DNA from: JBFHKO01 sp041595355
GTDB taxonomy: Bacteria > Pseudomonadota > Gammaproteobacteria > Enterobacterales > Aeromonadaceae
DNA: 14,091 nucleotides
Assembly (NCBI GenBank): GCA_041595355.1
Contig: JBFHKO010000045.1
Span: forward strand, 1-14,091
Reading direction: 5' to 3'
A program made the translations under genes and the position numbers. The notes under the pieces are model-generated. The model ran no database searches, was not told the DNA's origin, and was given only the letters and a program-made list of their open reading frames with translations. Every line of letters begins with the position of its first letter. Within the stretch, counting starts at the first letter, position 1. Shown here one piece after another: positions 1-7,784 of this stretch.

Positions 1-6
1 TAGGGC

Positions 7-1800
7 TTACTGCGGACTGGGTTGCGGTTTGGGCGCCACCAGGGCGAGCACGGTGTCACCGGGCTTGGGCGCCAGCTGGCCGTCCACTTCCATCACCCTG
101 AGCTCATCCTTGTCGTTGATGACGAACAGTGGCAGCGCATCGGGATGGGTGCTTTGATAGTGCTGCCAGGTGAAGGCCTCGGCCAGGCGGGTGGCCTTCA
201 CCTGGGCGCCGCTGGCCAGCATGTTGGTCAGCCGCACATAGGTGGCGTCCGTCGCAAACAGCCGCTGGCGGGCGCGGAAGACGCGGCTTTCGCAGTTGGC
301 GCGCCCCTGCTCGCTGACCCGCAGGGCAAAGGTGTTCTCGGCGCCCAGCTGGTGGGCGAAGTGCTGCACCCCCAGGGCGTTCTGGTGGCGGTTGGGCGAC
401 AGGGCCAGCACCCAGCGCACCGAAGCCAGCGGCAGCTGCAGCTCCGCCTGCTCCGACTGGGGATTGCCGTAGTAGCTGGGCAGGCCGGCCATGCGGGCCT
501 GGCGGTAATAGTCCCAGGTCGGGTCCGCCAGCAGCACCGGAATATCCTGCTCCTTGAGGGCCTTGGCGATGACCCGGGCCAGGTGGTTGGCGCCGATGAT
601 CAGCACCAGATTGGCCTCGGGTTGCTGCACCTTGAGCCAGCGCGCCAGCGGGCCGGCGGTGAGGCTCTGCACCACCACGGTGGAGATGATGACGGCAAAC
701 ACCAGCGGCACCAGTTTGTCCGCATCGGGCACGCCGGCCTCCAGCAGGGATACGGCAAACACCGAGCCCACCGCCGCCGCGACTATGCCGCGGGGTGCCA
801 CCCAGGCCAGCAGGGCCCGGGCGCGCCAGCTGAGATCACTGCGCCAGGTGGAGACGGCAATGCACAGGGGACGCGCCAGCAGCTGCACCACCAGTAGCAG
901 GGCCAGCACCATGGGGCCCAGCTGCCAGAGCTGCTGCATGTCCAGCCGGGCGGCCAGCAGAATGAACAGGGTCGAGATGAGGATGACGCTGAGATCCTCC
1001 TTGAAGGCAATGATCTCCTCCAGATCCAGGTCCTTGCGATTGGCCAGATAGATGCCGAGTACCGTCACCGCCAGCAGGCCCGACTCATGGCTCAGGCTGT
1101 CCGAGACGCTGAATACCACCAGCACCAGCGCCAGTATGGCGATCTTGTGCAGCTTGGCCGGCAGCCAGTCCCGGCGGATCAGCTGGGCCGCCAGACAGCC
1201 GGCCAGCCAGCCCAGGCCCAGGCCCACCGCCAGGGTGCGCAGCAGCGCCATCAGGGTATGCAGCAAAATGCCGTCGGGGCTGTGCAGGGCCACCGCCTCG
1301 AACACCAGCACCGCGAACAGCGCGCCTATGGGGTCGATGACGATCCCCTCCCAGCGCAGGATGCGGTCCACCTCCGGCGTGGGACGGATGACATTGAGCA
1401 TGGGGGCGATGACGGTGGGGCCGGTCACCACCAGCACGGCCCCCAGTACCAGCGCCACCTGCCAGCCGAGCCCCAGCAGGTAGTGGCTGGCGGTGGCAAT
1501 CACCACGAAGGTGGCCAGCATGCCCACCGAGCAGAGGTTGCGGACCACCTTGCCGATCCCCTTGAGCTCGGAGAAGTGCAGTCCCAGGGCGCCTTCGAAC
1601 AGTATGATGGCCACCGACATGGAGACCACGGGAAACAGCAGCTCCCCCATGATGGCGTCCGGATCGAGCCAGCCGCCCACGGGGCCCAGCAGCAGGCCGG
1701 TCAGCAGCAGGAAAAGTATGGCCGGCACCCGCAAGGCCCAGGCCAGCCACTGGGCCAGCACGGAAACCAGGGCAATGGCCGCCAGAGATAGTACCGTCAT
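7..1800 (-). CDS. CPA1-type Na+(K+)/H+ antiporter with C-terminal TrkA-N-like domain
   Basis: Inner-membrane antiporter expected to exchange protons for Na+ or K+ in pH and salt homeostasis. Counting from the ATG at 1800 (597 aa), about 12 hydrophobic segments fill residues 3-390. They include the family motifs FEGALGL (68-74), TGPTVIAP (126-133), EGIVIDPIGA (151-160, with the probable ion-binding Asp156) and APRGIVAAA (335-343). A cytosolic domain follows: a Rossmann-like strand LVLIIGANHLA (398-408), an acidic end of strand 2 at Asp426, and a short TrkA-C-like tail ending in a Pro-rich stretch. The ATG at 1800 is preferred over a GTG two codons upstream because an AAGGAG site sits 5 bases before the ATG and overlaps that GTG. 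The Asp is preceded by Ile, not the Asn of the electroneutral ND motif, and the nucleotide-binding glycines are incomplete. The fold is clear; the transported ion is not known from sequence. Confidence 0.9.
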   Translation of the reverse strand: MTVLSLAAIALVSVLAQWLAWALRVPAILFLLLTGLLLGPVGGWLDPDAIMGELLFPVVSMSVAIILFEGALGLHFSELKGIGKVVRNLCSVGMLATFVVIATASHYLLGLGWQVALVLGAVLVVTGPTVIAPMLNVIRPTPEVDRILRWEGIVIDPIGALFAVLVFEAVALHSPDGILLHTLMALLRTLAVGLGLGWLAGCLAAQLIRRDWLPAKLHKIAILALVLVVFSVSDSLSHESGLLAVTVLGIYLANRKDLDLEEIIAFKEDLSVILISTLFILLAARLDMQQLWQLGPMVLALLLVVQLLARPLCIAVSTWRSDLSWRARALLAWVAPRGIVAAAVGSVFAVSLLEAGVPDADKLVPLVFAVIISTVVVQSLTAGPLARWLKVQQPEANLVLIIGANHLARVIAKALKEQDIPVLLADPTWDYYRQARMAGLPSYYGNPQSEQAELQLPLASVRWVLALSPNRHQNALGVQHFAHQLGAENTFALRVSEQGRANCESRVFRARQRLFATDATYVRLTNMLASGAQVKATRLAEAFTWQHYQSTHPDALPLFVINDKDELRVMEVDGQLAPKPGDTVLALVAPKPQPSPQ

Positions 1801-1805
1801 GATCA

Positions 1806-1811
1806 CTCCTT
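1806..1811 (-). promoter_or_regulatory. Shine-Dalgarno site fixing the antiporter start
   Basis: On the minus strand AAGGAG lies 5 bases before the ATG at 1800. The in-frame GTG at 1806-1804 shares a base with this site and has no site of its own, so the protein most likely begins at the ATG (597 aa). Confidence 0.8.
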
Positions 1812-1832
1812 AATCCGTCGAGACGGCTAGCC

Positions 1833-1850
1833 TGTCATAAATTCATGACA
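1833..1850. promoter_or_regulatory. 18-base near-perfect palindrome, candidate operator
   Basis: TGTCATAAATTCATGACA reads the same on both strands except for one pair (the A and C flanking the central AATT). It sits in the most AT-rich part of the divergent antiporter/PPK2 spacer, 33 bases before the antiporter start and about 170 before the PPK2 start. A second ATCATG follows at 1853-1858, so CATGA-N5-TCATG also forms a shorter inverted repeat. The size and symmetry fit a dimeric repressor or activator site, but I cannot name the regulator. No good -35/-10 pair is evident around it. Confidence 0.45.
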
Positions 1851-2004
1851 ATATCATGGGATTCCGAAAAGTCTCCATGAGAGGCCCTTTCGGGTGTCGG
1901 AGCGACCGGCCAGGGCCTGGCTCCGCGCCGGAACACGTCGCTACCCGACGGAGCGGCTGTCCCTGGTCGTCATCGCATGCCATCCTTGCTGAGTGGCGCT
2001 ACCC

Positions 2005-2009
2005 AGGAG
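2005..2009 (+). promoter_or_regulatory. Shine-Dalgarno site fixing the PPK2 start
   Basis: AGGAG sits 8 bases before the ATG at 2018. The same frame stays open upstream to an ATG at 1856, but that stretch has no ribosome site and the upstream residues look unlike PPK2, so 2018 is taken as the start. Confidence 0.75.
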
Positions 2010-2017
2010 ATCTTGCC

Positions 2018-2896
2018 ATGAAGAGAGAAAAGCTTCTCGAGTCGCTGCGGTTATCCCCGGGTCGCAAGGTCAATCTGGCGCGGGATTTCGATCCGGCCTT
2101 CACCGGTACCTTCGAGGACAAGGAGGCGGCCAGCGGCCTGCTGCAAGAGGGCATCGACAGCCTGAGCGAGCTACAGACCCGCCTCTACGCCGAAGATCGG
2201 CAGGCGCTGCTCATCGTCATTCAGGCCATGGATGCGGCCGGCAAGGACGGGGTGATCAAGCATGTGATGTCCGGCCTCAATCCCCAGGGCACCCAGGTGC
2301 ACAGCTTTCGCCCGCCCAGCGAGGAGGATCTGGGCCACGACTTCCTCTGGCGCAGTGCCTGTCGCCTGCCCGAGCGCGGCCACATCGGCATTTTCAACCG
2401 CTCCTACTACGAGGAAGTGCTGGTGGTGCGGGTGCATCCCGAACTGCTGGAGCCGCAGAAACTGCCGCCCGGACGCAGAGACGACGCCTTCTGGCAGCGC
2501 CGTTTCGACGCCATCAACCAGTTCGAGCGCCATCTGGTCAACCATGGCACCCGCCTGGTGAAGCTGTTTCTGCATGTCTCCCGCGACGTGCAGAAACAGC
2601 GGCTGCTGGAGCGCATCCACGAACCCGACAAGCACTGGAAATTCTCTCTGGCCGACATTCGCGAGCGCGACTACTGGCCCCAGTACACCGCTGCCTATGA
2701 GGCCATGCTGCAGCACACCGGCACCGAGTGGGCGCCCTGGTATCTGGTGCCGGCGGATCACAAATGGTTTACCCGTCTGGCGGTGGCCCGGATCCTCATC
2801 CAGCAGCTCACCGAGATGGACCCCCATTACCCGCGCATGTCCGAGGCCGAGCAGCAGATGCTGGCGGCGGCCAAGGCGCACCTGGAATCCGATTGA
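2018..2896 (+). CDS. PPK2-family polyphosphate:nucleotide phosphotransferase
   Basis: A 292-aa cytosolic P-loop enzyme that transfers phosphate between inorganic polyphosphate and nucleotides. Landmarks are a Walker-A-like loop MDAAGKDG (71-78), the Walker-B region GIFNRSYYEEVLVVRVHPE (124-142), the INQFERHL helix (166-173) and a basic lid with EPDKHWKFS and RERDYW (202-220). The sequence fits the single-domain branch often annotated polyphosphate:nucleotide phosphotransferase (class III-like, which can act on AMP and ADP). The exact class and preferred direction are inferred from recalled motifs. It is divergent from the antiporter across 217 bases and followed 63 bases later by dtd on the same strand. 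It is unrelated to PPK1, so it would act in polyphosphate use or nucleotide salvage and energy recovery. Confidence 0.9.
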   Translation: MKREKLLESLRLSPGRKVNLARDFDPAFTGTFEDKEAASGLLQEGIDSLSELQTRLYAEDRQALLIVIQAMDAAGKDGVIKHVMSGLNPQGTQVHSFRPPSEEDLGHDFLWRSACRLPERGHIGIFNRSYYEEVLVVRVHPELLEPQKLPPGRRDDAFWQRRFDAINQFERHLVNHGTRLVKLFLHVSRDVQKQRLLERIHEPDKHWKFSLADIRERDYWPQYTAAYEAMLQHTGTEWAPWYLVPADHKWFTRLAVARILIQQLTEMDPHYPRMSEAEQQMLAAAKAHLESD

Positions 2897-2898
2897 GC

Positions 2899-2926
2899 TT
2901 GGCGGCCTGGCCGCCGGCGGTAAAAT
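2899..2926 (+). promoter_or_regulatory. Possible sigma-70 promoter for dtd
   Basis: TTGGCG (2899-2904) and TAAAAT (2921-2926) are 16 bases apart and end 33 bases before the dtd start. The -35 overlaps the GGCGGCC/GGCCGCC inverted repeat at 2901-2915, which directly follows the PPK2 stop and lacks a T-run. dtd could therefore be transcribed independently, or by read-through from PPK2. Confidence 0.35.
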
Positions 2927-2959
2927 GGCCTCTTTGCCGGTTATGGAGAGGGAAGGGCA

Positions 2960-3400
2960 GTGATCGCCTTGATTCAACGGGTTTCGGACGCCAGCGTCCG
3001 GGTCGAGGGGGAAACGGTGGGGGCCATCGGCCGCGGCATACTGGTGTTGCTGGGGGTGGAGCACGGCGACGACGCGGCCAAGGCGGAGCGGCTGCTGCAC
3101 AAGGTGAGCGGCTATCGCATCTTCCCGGATGCCGAGGGGCGCATGAACCTGAATGTGCAGCAGGTGGGCGGCAGCCTGCTGGTGGTCTCCCAGTTCACCC
3201 TGGCGGCCGATACCCGCAAGGGCATGCGCCCCAGCTTTGCCGAGGGCGCGGCCACGCCGGCGCTGGCCGAACATCTCTACGCACACTTCATCGAGCAGGC
3301 CCGCGCCCGGGGGCTCAGCGTGGCCGGCGGCCGCTTCGGGGCCGACATGCAGGTCTCGCTGACCAACGAGGGGCCCGTGACCTTCTGGTTGCAGGTCTGA
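2960..3400 (+). CDS. dtd: D-aminoacyl-tRNA deacylase
   Basis: Hydrolyses D-amino acids (classically D-Tyr) and mischarged glycine from tRNA, protecting translation from wrong-handed amino acids. The 146-aa product closely resembles E. coli Dtd from end to end: it opens MIALIQRVSDASVRVEGE, carries the active-site segment SQFTLAADT (77-85) and ends NEGPVTFWLQV with the chirality-selecting Gly-cisPro in GPVT (138-141). E. coli has NDGPVTF, so the Asp-to-Glu change is minor. The start codon is GTG, at the family's usual position; a purine-rich GGAGAGGGAAGG stretch lies 4-15 bases upstream. It follows PPK2 by 63 bases and converges on the AsmA-like gene with a 45-base gap. Confidence 0.97.
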   Translation: MIALIQRVSDASVRVEGETVGAIGRGILVLLGVEHGDDAAKAERLLHKVSGYRIFPDAEGRMNLNVQQVGGSLLVVSQFTLAADTRKGMRPSFAEGAATPALAEHLYAHFIEQARARGLSVAGGRFGADMQVSLTNEGPVTFWLQV

Positions 3401-3445
3401 GGGGCGGCATTGGTGTCCGCGGCTGCCGGTCTCAGCCAGGGGGGC

Positions 3446-5479
3446 TCATTGGCGCAGAGGCCCGCGTTTGCCCTGGGGCGGGTACTCCACTGGCGCCGTT
3501 GACCAGGGCGGGCAGTTGCCCGCTGGCGGCAGAAACAGCAGCTGGGGGTCGTCCAGCGCCCCCTGCAGGCGGGCCTGCAACTCGGCGCAGCGACGGTCGT
3601 TGAGCACGCCTATCCGGAGCGCCCACTGCTGGCGGACCAGATCCAGCCCGCCTTGCAGTGCCAGCAAATGGGTGATGGAGGCGGCGGCCGACCCATCGAG
3701 GCGTACCTGCCCCTGCCGGGCGGCGAGGCGCAGATGGGCGCGATTGAAGGCGCTGTCGCCACCGGCCATGGCCGTCAGGCTCTGCGCGAGGCTTTGTCGC
3801 GCGGGCAATGCGGGGCTGGCCAGCTGCCGGTCCAGGTAGGGGTCCAGGCGCAGGCCATCGAGAAACAGATCCCGGGCCGCCAGCGTCAGCTCGCCGGAGA
3901 GGCTGGCGCCGAGGGTGGACCAGTTGCGGCCGCGGGCGCTCAGCTCCAGTTTCAGGTCGCCGCGGCCGTCGAAGGCGTACTGCGGTTTCAGCAGGTGGCT
4001 GAGGCGTTCCAGATCCAGATCCTCCAGCTGCAGTTGCAGCTGGTGGGGCTGCTCGCCGGCCAGCTGCAGCGCGCCCTGGGCCTGCAAGCGCCCCTGTTGC
4101 GATTGGGTGCTCAGGCTGCGCAGGCGCAGCGTCTCGCCCTCCAGCTCGGCGCGCAGTTCCCCCCGGTAACCCACCACACCATCGTAGACCAGCTCCGCCC
4201 AGCCGGCTTCCAGGCGGGCCTTGTCGCCGGCGGCGCTGAGGCTGTCCGGGGTGAGAATGAGGTCGGTGAGGAACAGGCTCGTCCCCTTGAGGGAGAGCGG
4301 CAGTTGCGGATCAAAGGAGAGCAGGGCCAGATCCTGGATGTCCAGCTGACGTACCGTCAGCTGGCTCAGCGGCAGCCCCCGCCACCAGTCGCGCCAGCCC
4401 GGTTGCAGCTCGGGTTGCAGGTGGGCGAGGCGCAGCCGGTTGAGGGTCAGGCTGCGGGCCCTGGGATCGCCCTCGGCATCCAGCTCCACCTGGCCAAGGT
4501 AGGCCTCACCCTTGAGGCGGGCACGCCACTCCTGCTCGCGCAGGCGTCCTTCGCCCTGGAGGGCGGTCAGCTGCAGGGCGCCATTCACCCACTCGTCGGC
4601 ATGGCCCTGGAACTCCAGGCTCGGCCAGGCGCCCGGGCGCCAGGTCAGCGCGCTCAGTTGACCGTTCAGCTTGTTCAGCGCCAGGTGGCGGTTGCCGGAG
4701 CTGAGGCTCAGATCCTTGAGCTGCGCCTGGGCAATATGCAGCTCCTGCAGCGGCAGGGCAGGCAGGGCATGCCGATCCAGATCCAGCCGCAAACCATCCA
4801 GAGCCAGTTCGCTTATCTCGAGCCGGCGCCGCGCCGGATCCCACTCCAGGCGGGTGTTCAGATGGCCATCCAGGGTCCTGGCCGCTCCCCGCTGCAGGCT
4901 CAGGCGGCCATGTTGCAGTGCCCCCGCCAGCGAGACCTTGTCCAGGCGCAGGCCGCCCAGCTCCAGCACACCGGCACTGGCGCTGAAGCCGACATCGGTC
5001 AGCGGTTGCAGCCGGTCATCCTGTATCGGTTGCCAGTCGCCGAGCGCCAGCGTGCCGCCGGTCAATTTGCCGCCGGGCCAGCTCAGGCTCAGGCGCTCGA
5101 TGTTGAGGTCGGCCAGGTGCAGGTTGCGCAGCGGCAGGCTGGGCAGGGTCAGGCCGGGATGCCAGTTGATGCGCGGGCCTATGATGTCGAGATGGGCAAT
5201 ATGCAGTTCGCGTCGCCACCAGGAGCCGCTGGCAATCTCCAGATAGAGCTTGTCGGCCTGCAGATCCGGCCCCAGGCTCACCTGTTCGGCCAGCACTATG
5301 TTGGGGTAAAGCGGGTTGTACTCCAGCTTGCCGATGCGCAGCGGCAGGCCGGTTTGATGCTCCACCCAGGCGGAGAGGGGGCCTTTGAGCTGCTCCGGGC
5401 GGAACAGGCCGAGGGCCAGCCAGAGGGCAATGCCGAGGGCAAGCAGCAGATAGAGCAGGTATTTGGCCACACGAAGCAT
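3446..5479 (-). CDS. AsmA-like (YicH/YhdP/TamB-type) envelope protein
   Basis: Large 677-aa periplasmic protein anchored by one N-terminal membrane segment (about residues 5-25, LLYLLLALGIALWLALGLF). Next comes the AsmA-type opening QTGLPLRIGKLEYNPLYPNIVLAEQVSLG, then several hundred residues of alternating Leu-rich beta strands. A C-terminal AsmA-like region (about 480-677) contains GELTLAARDLFLDGLRLDPYL at about 529-549. Such proteins form long beta-groove structures, and YhdP, TamB and YdbH are implicated in moving phospholipid to the outer membrane. The length and the position beside recG recall E. coli YicH, which lies a few genes from recG, but paralogues cannot be told apart here. I chose the ATG at 5479, immediately before the membrane segment. 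The frame extends to 5572, but that extension looks non-coding. The ribosome site (GGGA) is weak. Expression is probably independent of recG given the 151-base gap. Confidence 0.8.
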   Translation of the reverse strand: MLRVAKYLLYLLLALGIALWLALGLFRPEQLKGPLSAWVEHQTGLPLRIGKLEYNPLYPNIVLAEQVSLGPDLQADKLYLEIASGSWWRRELHIAHLDIIGPRINWHPGLTLPSLPLRNLHLADLNIERLSLSWPGGKLTGGTLALGDWQPIQDDRLQPLTDVGFSASAGVLELGGLRLDKVSLAGALQHGRLSLQRGAARTLDGHLNTRLEWDPARRRLEISELALDGLRLDLDRHALPALPLQELHIAQAQLKDLSLSSGNRHLALNKLNGQLSALTWRPGAWPSLEFQGHADEWVNGALQLTALQGEGRLREQEWRARLKGEAYLGQVELDAEGDPRARSLTLNRLRLAHLQPELQPGWRDWWRGLPLSQLTVRQLDIQDLALLSFDPQLPLSLKGTSLFLTDLILTPDSLSAAGDKARLEAGWAELVYDGVVGYRGELRAELEGETLRLRSLSTQSQQGRLQAQGALQLAGEQPHQLQLQLEDLDLERLSHLLKPQYAFDGRGDLKLELSARGRNWSTLGASLSGELTLAARDLFLDGLRLDPYLDRQLASPALPARQSLAQSLTAMAGGDSAFNRAHLRLAARQGQVRLDGSAAASITHLLALQGGLDLVRQQWALRIGVLNDRRCAELQARLQGALDDPQLLFLPPAGNCPPWSTAPVEYPPQGKRGPLRQ

Positions 5480-5630
5480 GACAGTATCCCGTGGTTCATG
5501 ATGCGGATGACGAGTGCCCGCGAAAGGCAAAGGCAATAAGCCTGATATTTCAAGGTGATCGGCCCGGGCCACCGGCGCCGGGGCGCCACATCTCCACTAT
5601 AGGGGCGCGGCCGGCGCAACGGAAGCCTCG

Positions 5631-7700
5631 TCAGGCCTGAGAGTAGTCTTCCCGTTGCCCGAGCCAGCGGCGGATCAGCGGTGCGACCCGCTGGGGGTAT
5701 TCATCGAGCAGGCGCCGGGCCAAGTGTTGCACCAGCGGGATCAGCGGCTGATCGCGCGCCAGATCGGCGATCCTGAGATCGGCCAGCCCCGTTTGTTTGG
5801 TGCCGAGCAGCTCGCCGGGGCCGCGGATCTCCAGATCCCGCTGGGCGATGACGAAGCCGTCGTTGCTGTCGCGCAGCACGGCAAGGCGCTGCTGGGCACT
5901 CTTTGACAGCGGTGCGTGATAGAGCAGCACGCAGTGGGAGGCAACCGCGCCCCGGCCGACCCGGCCGCGCAGCTGGTGCAGCTGGGCCAGGCCCAGCCGC
6001 TCGGGGTTTTCGATGATCATCAGGCTGGCGTTGGGGACATCCACGCCGACTTCGATGACGGTGGTGGCGACCAGCAGTTGCAGCGTGCCGGCCTTGAACT
6101 CCGCCATCACCTTCTGTTTTTCCAGTGGCCGCATGCGGCCATGTACCAGGCCGATATGCAGCTCCGGCAGCCGCTGCTGCAGCTCCAGGGCGCTCTGCTC
6201 CGCCGCCTGACACTCCAGCAGCTCCGACTCTTCTATCAGGGTGCAGACCCAGTAGGCCTGCCGGCCCTCGCCGCAGGCCTGGCGCACCCGTTCTATCACC
6301 TGATCGCGGCGCCCATCCGGCAGCGCCACCGTGGTGACTGGGGTTCGGCCCGGCGGCAGCTCATCGATGATGGAGGTGTCCAGATCCGCGTAGGCGGTCA
6401 TGGCCAGGGTGCGGGGGATGGGGGTGGCGGTCATGATGAGCTGGTGGGGGTAGAGCCCCGCCTGGGCGCCCTTTTCCCTTAGCGCCAGCCGTTGATGCAC
6501 CCCGAAGCGGTGTTGTTCGTCGATGATCACCAATACCAGATGCTGGAATTCCACCTGCTCCTGGAACATGGCATGGGTGCCGACGATGAGGCCCACCTCG
6601 CCGGCACGAATGGCGGCCAGCTGGCTTTCCCGCGCCTTGCCTTTCTGTTTGCCGGCCAACCAGCCGATGCGGATGCCGAGCGGCGTCAGCCACTGGGCGA
6701 AATGGTGGGCATGTTGCTCCGCCAGCAGCTCGGTGGGCGCCATCAGTGCCACCTGGCCACCGTGACCCATGGCCTGCAGGGCGGCCAGTGCCGCCACCAG
6801 TGTCTTGCCGGAGCCGACGTCCCCCTGCACCAGGCGCAGCATGGGGTGAGGCTGGGCCAGATCGGCGGCGATCTCCGCTCCCACCCGCTGCTGGGCGGCG
6901 GTGGGGCTGAAGGGCAGCTGTGCCAGCAAGCGATTGACCAGTTGCGGGTGGGGGGGCAGCGGACAGGCAGCATGCCTGCGTGCCTGCGCGCGCACCTGCA
7001 GCAGCGACAGGTTGTGGGCGATAAGCTCTTCGAGGATCAGTCGCTGCTGGGCCGGATGCTGGCCCAGCTCCAGGCTGGAGAGGGCGACATCCGGCGGTGG
7101 CCGGTGCAGCAGAGTCAGGGCGGCGCCCAGCGCGATCTGTCGGGGATAGAGCCCCTCGGGCAGCAGCTCGCTGATCCCCTCGCTGGCCAGCAGCGCCAGC
7201 GCCTGGTCGGTGAGCCCGCGCAGGCTCTGCTGGCGTAGCCCCTCGGTGGTGGGGTAGACGGGGGTCAGGCTCTCGGCCATCGCCGCCGGCTCGTTGCCCT
7301 CCAGCAACCGGTATTCGGGGTGGATGATCTCCAGCCCGTGCAGTCCGGGGCGGATCTCGCCAAAGCAGCGCAGCCGCCGGCCGGGGCTGAGGAGCTGTTG
7401 CTGGCTGGCGTTGAAGTTGAAAAAGCGCAGGCTCAGGCTGCCGAGGCCGTCGCCGAGTCGGCACACCAGCATGCGCCGGCGGGCCGGGATGATCTGGCAG
7501 TCGATTATCTCCCCTTCGGTGGCGCAGAGCATGCCCGCCTGCAGCTCGGCCAGCGGACAGAGGCGGGTGCGGTCTTCATAGCGCAGCGGCAGGTGGAACA
7601 GCAGATCCTGCACGCTGGCAAGGCCCAGGCGCTGGAGTTTCTCCGCCAGCTTGCTGCCGACGCCCTTGAGGCTGGTCAGGGGGATTTTATCCAGATGCAT
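5631..7700 (-). CDS. recG: ATP-dependent DNA helicase RecG
   Basis: Branch-migrating helicase that remodels stalled replication forks, Holliday junctions and R-loops. At 689 aa it is full length (E. coli 693). An N-terminal wedge/OB region with HLPLRYEDRT (36-45) is followed by the helicase core: Walker A GDVGSGKT (293-300), the DEQH box (394-397), TATPIPRT (424-431), ATTVIEVGVDVPNA (545-558) and motif VI QLRGRVGRG (576-584). The C-terminal part has RDLEIRGPGELLGTKQ (621-636). No residue of the catalytic motifs is missing. The ATG at 7700 has a weak AGG 6 bases upstream. In E. coli recG ends the spoT operon; here it follows pssA by 84 bases with a hairpin between them, so the upstream context differs. 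Confidence 0.98.
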   Translation of the reverse strand: MHLDKIPLTSLKGVGSKLAEKLQRLGLASVQDLLFHLPLRYEDRTRLCPLAELQAGMLCATEGEIIDCQIIPARRRMLVCRLGDGLGSLSLRFFNFNASQQQLLSPGRRLRCFGEIRPGLHGLEIIHPEYRLLEGNEPAAMAESLTPVYPTTEGLRQQSLRGLTDQALALLASEGISELLPEGLYPRQIALGAALTLLHRPPPDVALSSLELGQHPAQQRLILEELIAHNLSLLQVRAQARRHAACPLPPHPQLVNRLLAQLPFSPTAAQQRVGAEIAADLAQPHPMLRLVQGDVGSGKTLVAALAALQAMGHGGQVALMAPTELLAEQHAHHFAQWLTPLGIRIGWLAGKQKGKARESQLAAIRAGEVGLIVGTHAMFQEQVEFQHLVLVIIDEQHRFGVHQRLALREKGAQAGLYPHQLIMTATPIPRTLAMTAYADLDTSIIDELPPGRTPVTTVALPDGRRDQVIERVRQACGEGRQAYWVCTLIEESELLECQAAEQSALELQQRLPELHIGLVHGRMRPLEKQKVMAEFKAGTLQLLVATTVIEVGVDVPNASLMIIENPERLGLAQLHQLRGRVGRGAVASHCVLLYHAPLSKSAQQRLAVLRDSNDGFVIAQRDLEIRGPGELLGTKQTGLADLRIADLARDQPLIPLVQHLARRLLDEYPQRVAPLIRRWLGQREDYSQA

Positions 7701-7748
7701 CAGATACCTGGCCCTGAAATACTGTAAATATGATCAGAGCATACCAGA

Positions 7749-7770
7749 GGCCCCCCGAAAACGGGAGGCC
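7749..7770 (-). terminator. Hairpin after pssA, possible terminator or mRNA end structure
   Basis: On the minus strand GGCCTCCCG and CGGGGGGCC pair (9 bp with one U-G wobble) around a TTTT loop, 14 bases past the pssA stop. The downstream bases (TCTGGTATGC) are not a T-run, so this may stabilise the 3' end or attenuate transcription without being an efficient intrinsic terminator. On the other strand the wobble becomes an A/C mismatch, which favours a minus-strand role. Confidence 0.45.
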
Positions 7771-7784
7771 GGCGGGGGGCAGGG

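Noticed and set aside
1909..1921. GCCAGGGCCTGGC inverted repeat in the antiporter/PPK2 spacer
   Set aside because: Short stem with a 3-base loop in GC-rich DNA; expected by chance and not near a start or stop.
1856..2017. 54-residue N-terminal extension of PPK2
   Set aside because: No ribosome site, Pro/Gly/Ser/Arg-rich text unlike PPK2, and it begins inside the palindrome region; the ATG at 2018 has a good AGGAG.
2901..2915. GGCGGCC-T-GGCCGCC as a PPK2 terminator
   Set aside because: Perfect symmetry but no T-run follows; it more likely overlaps the dtd -35 element. Noted under that promoter.
3401..3445. Possible bidirectional terminator between dtd and the AsmA-like gene
   Set aside because: Only a 5-bp stem (GGCTG 3421-3425 with CAGCC 3433-3437) and no T-run on either strand.
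3653..5539. 628-codon plus-strand open frame opposite the AsmA-like gene
   Set aside because: Gln/Ala/Gly-rich low-complexity translation with no motif or ribosome site; explained by the codon bias of the real minus-strand gene.
5480..5572. 31-residue extension of the AsmA-like protein
   Set aside because: The stretch is unlike a leader peptide and would put hydrophilic residues before the membrane anchor; the ATG at 5479 sits right before it.
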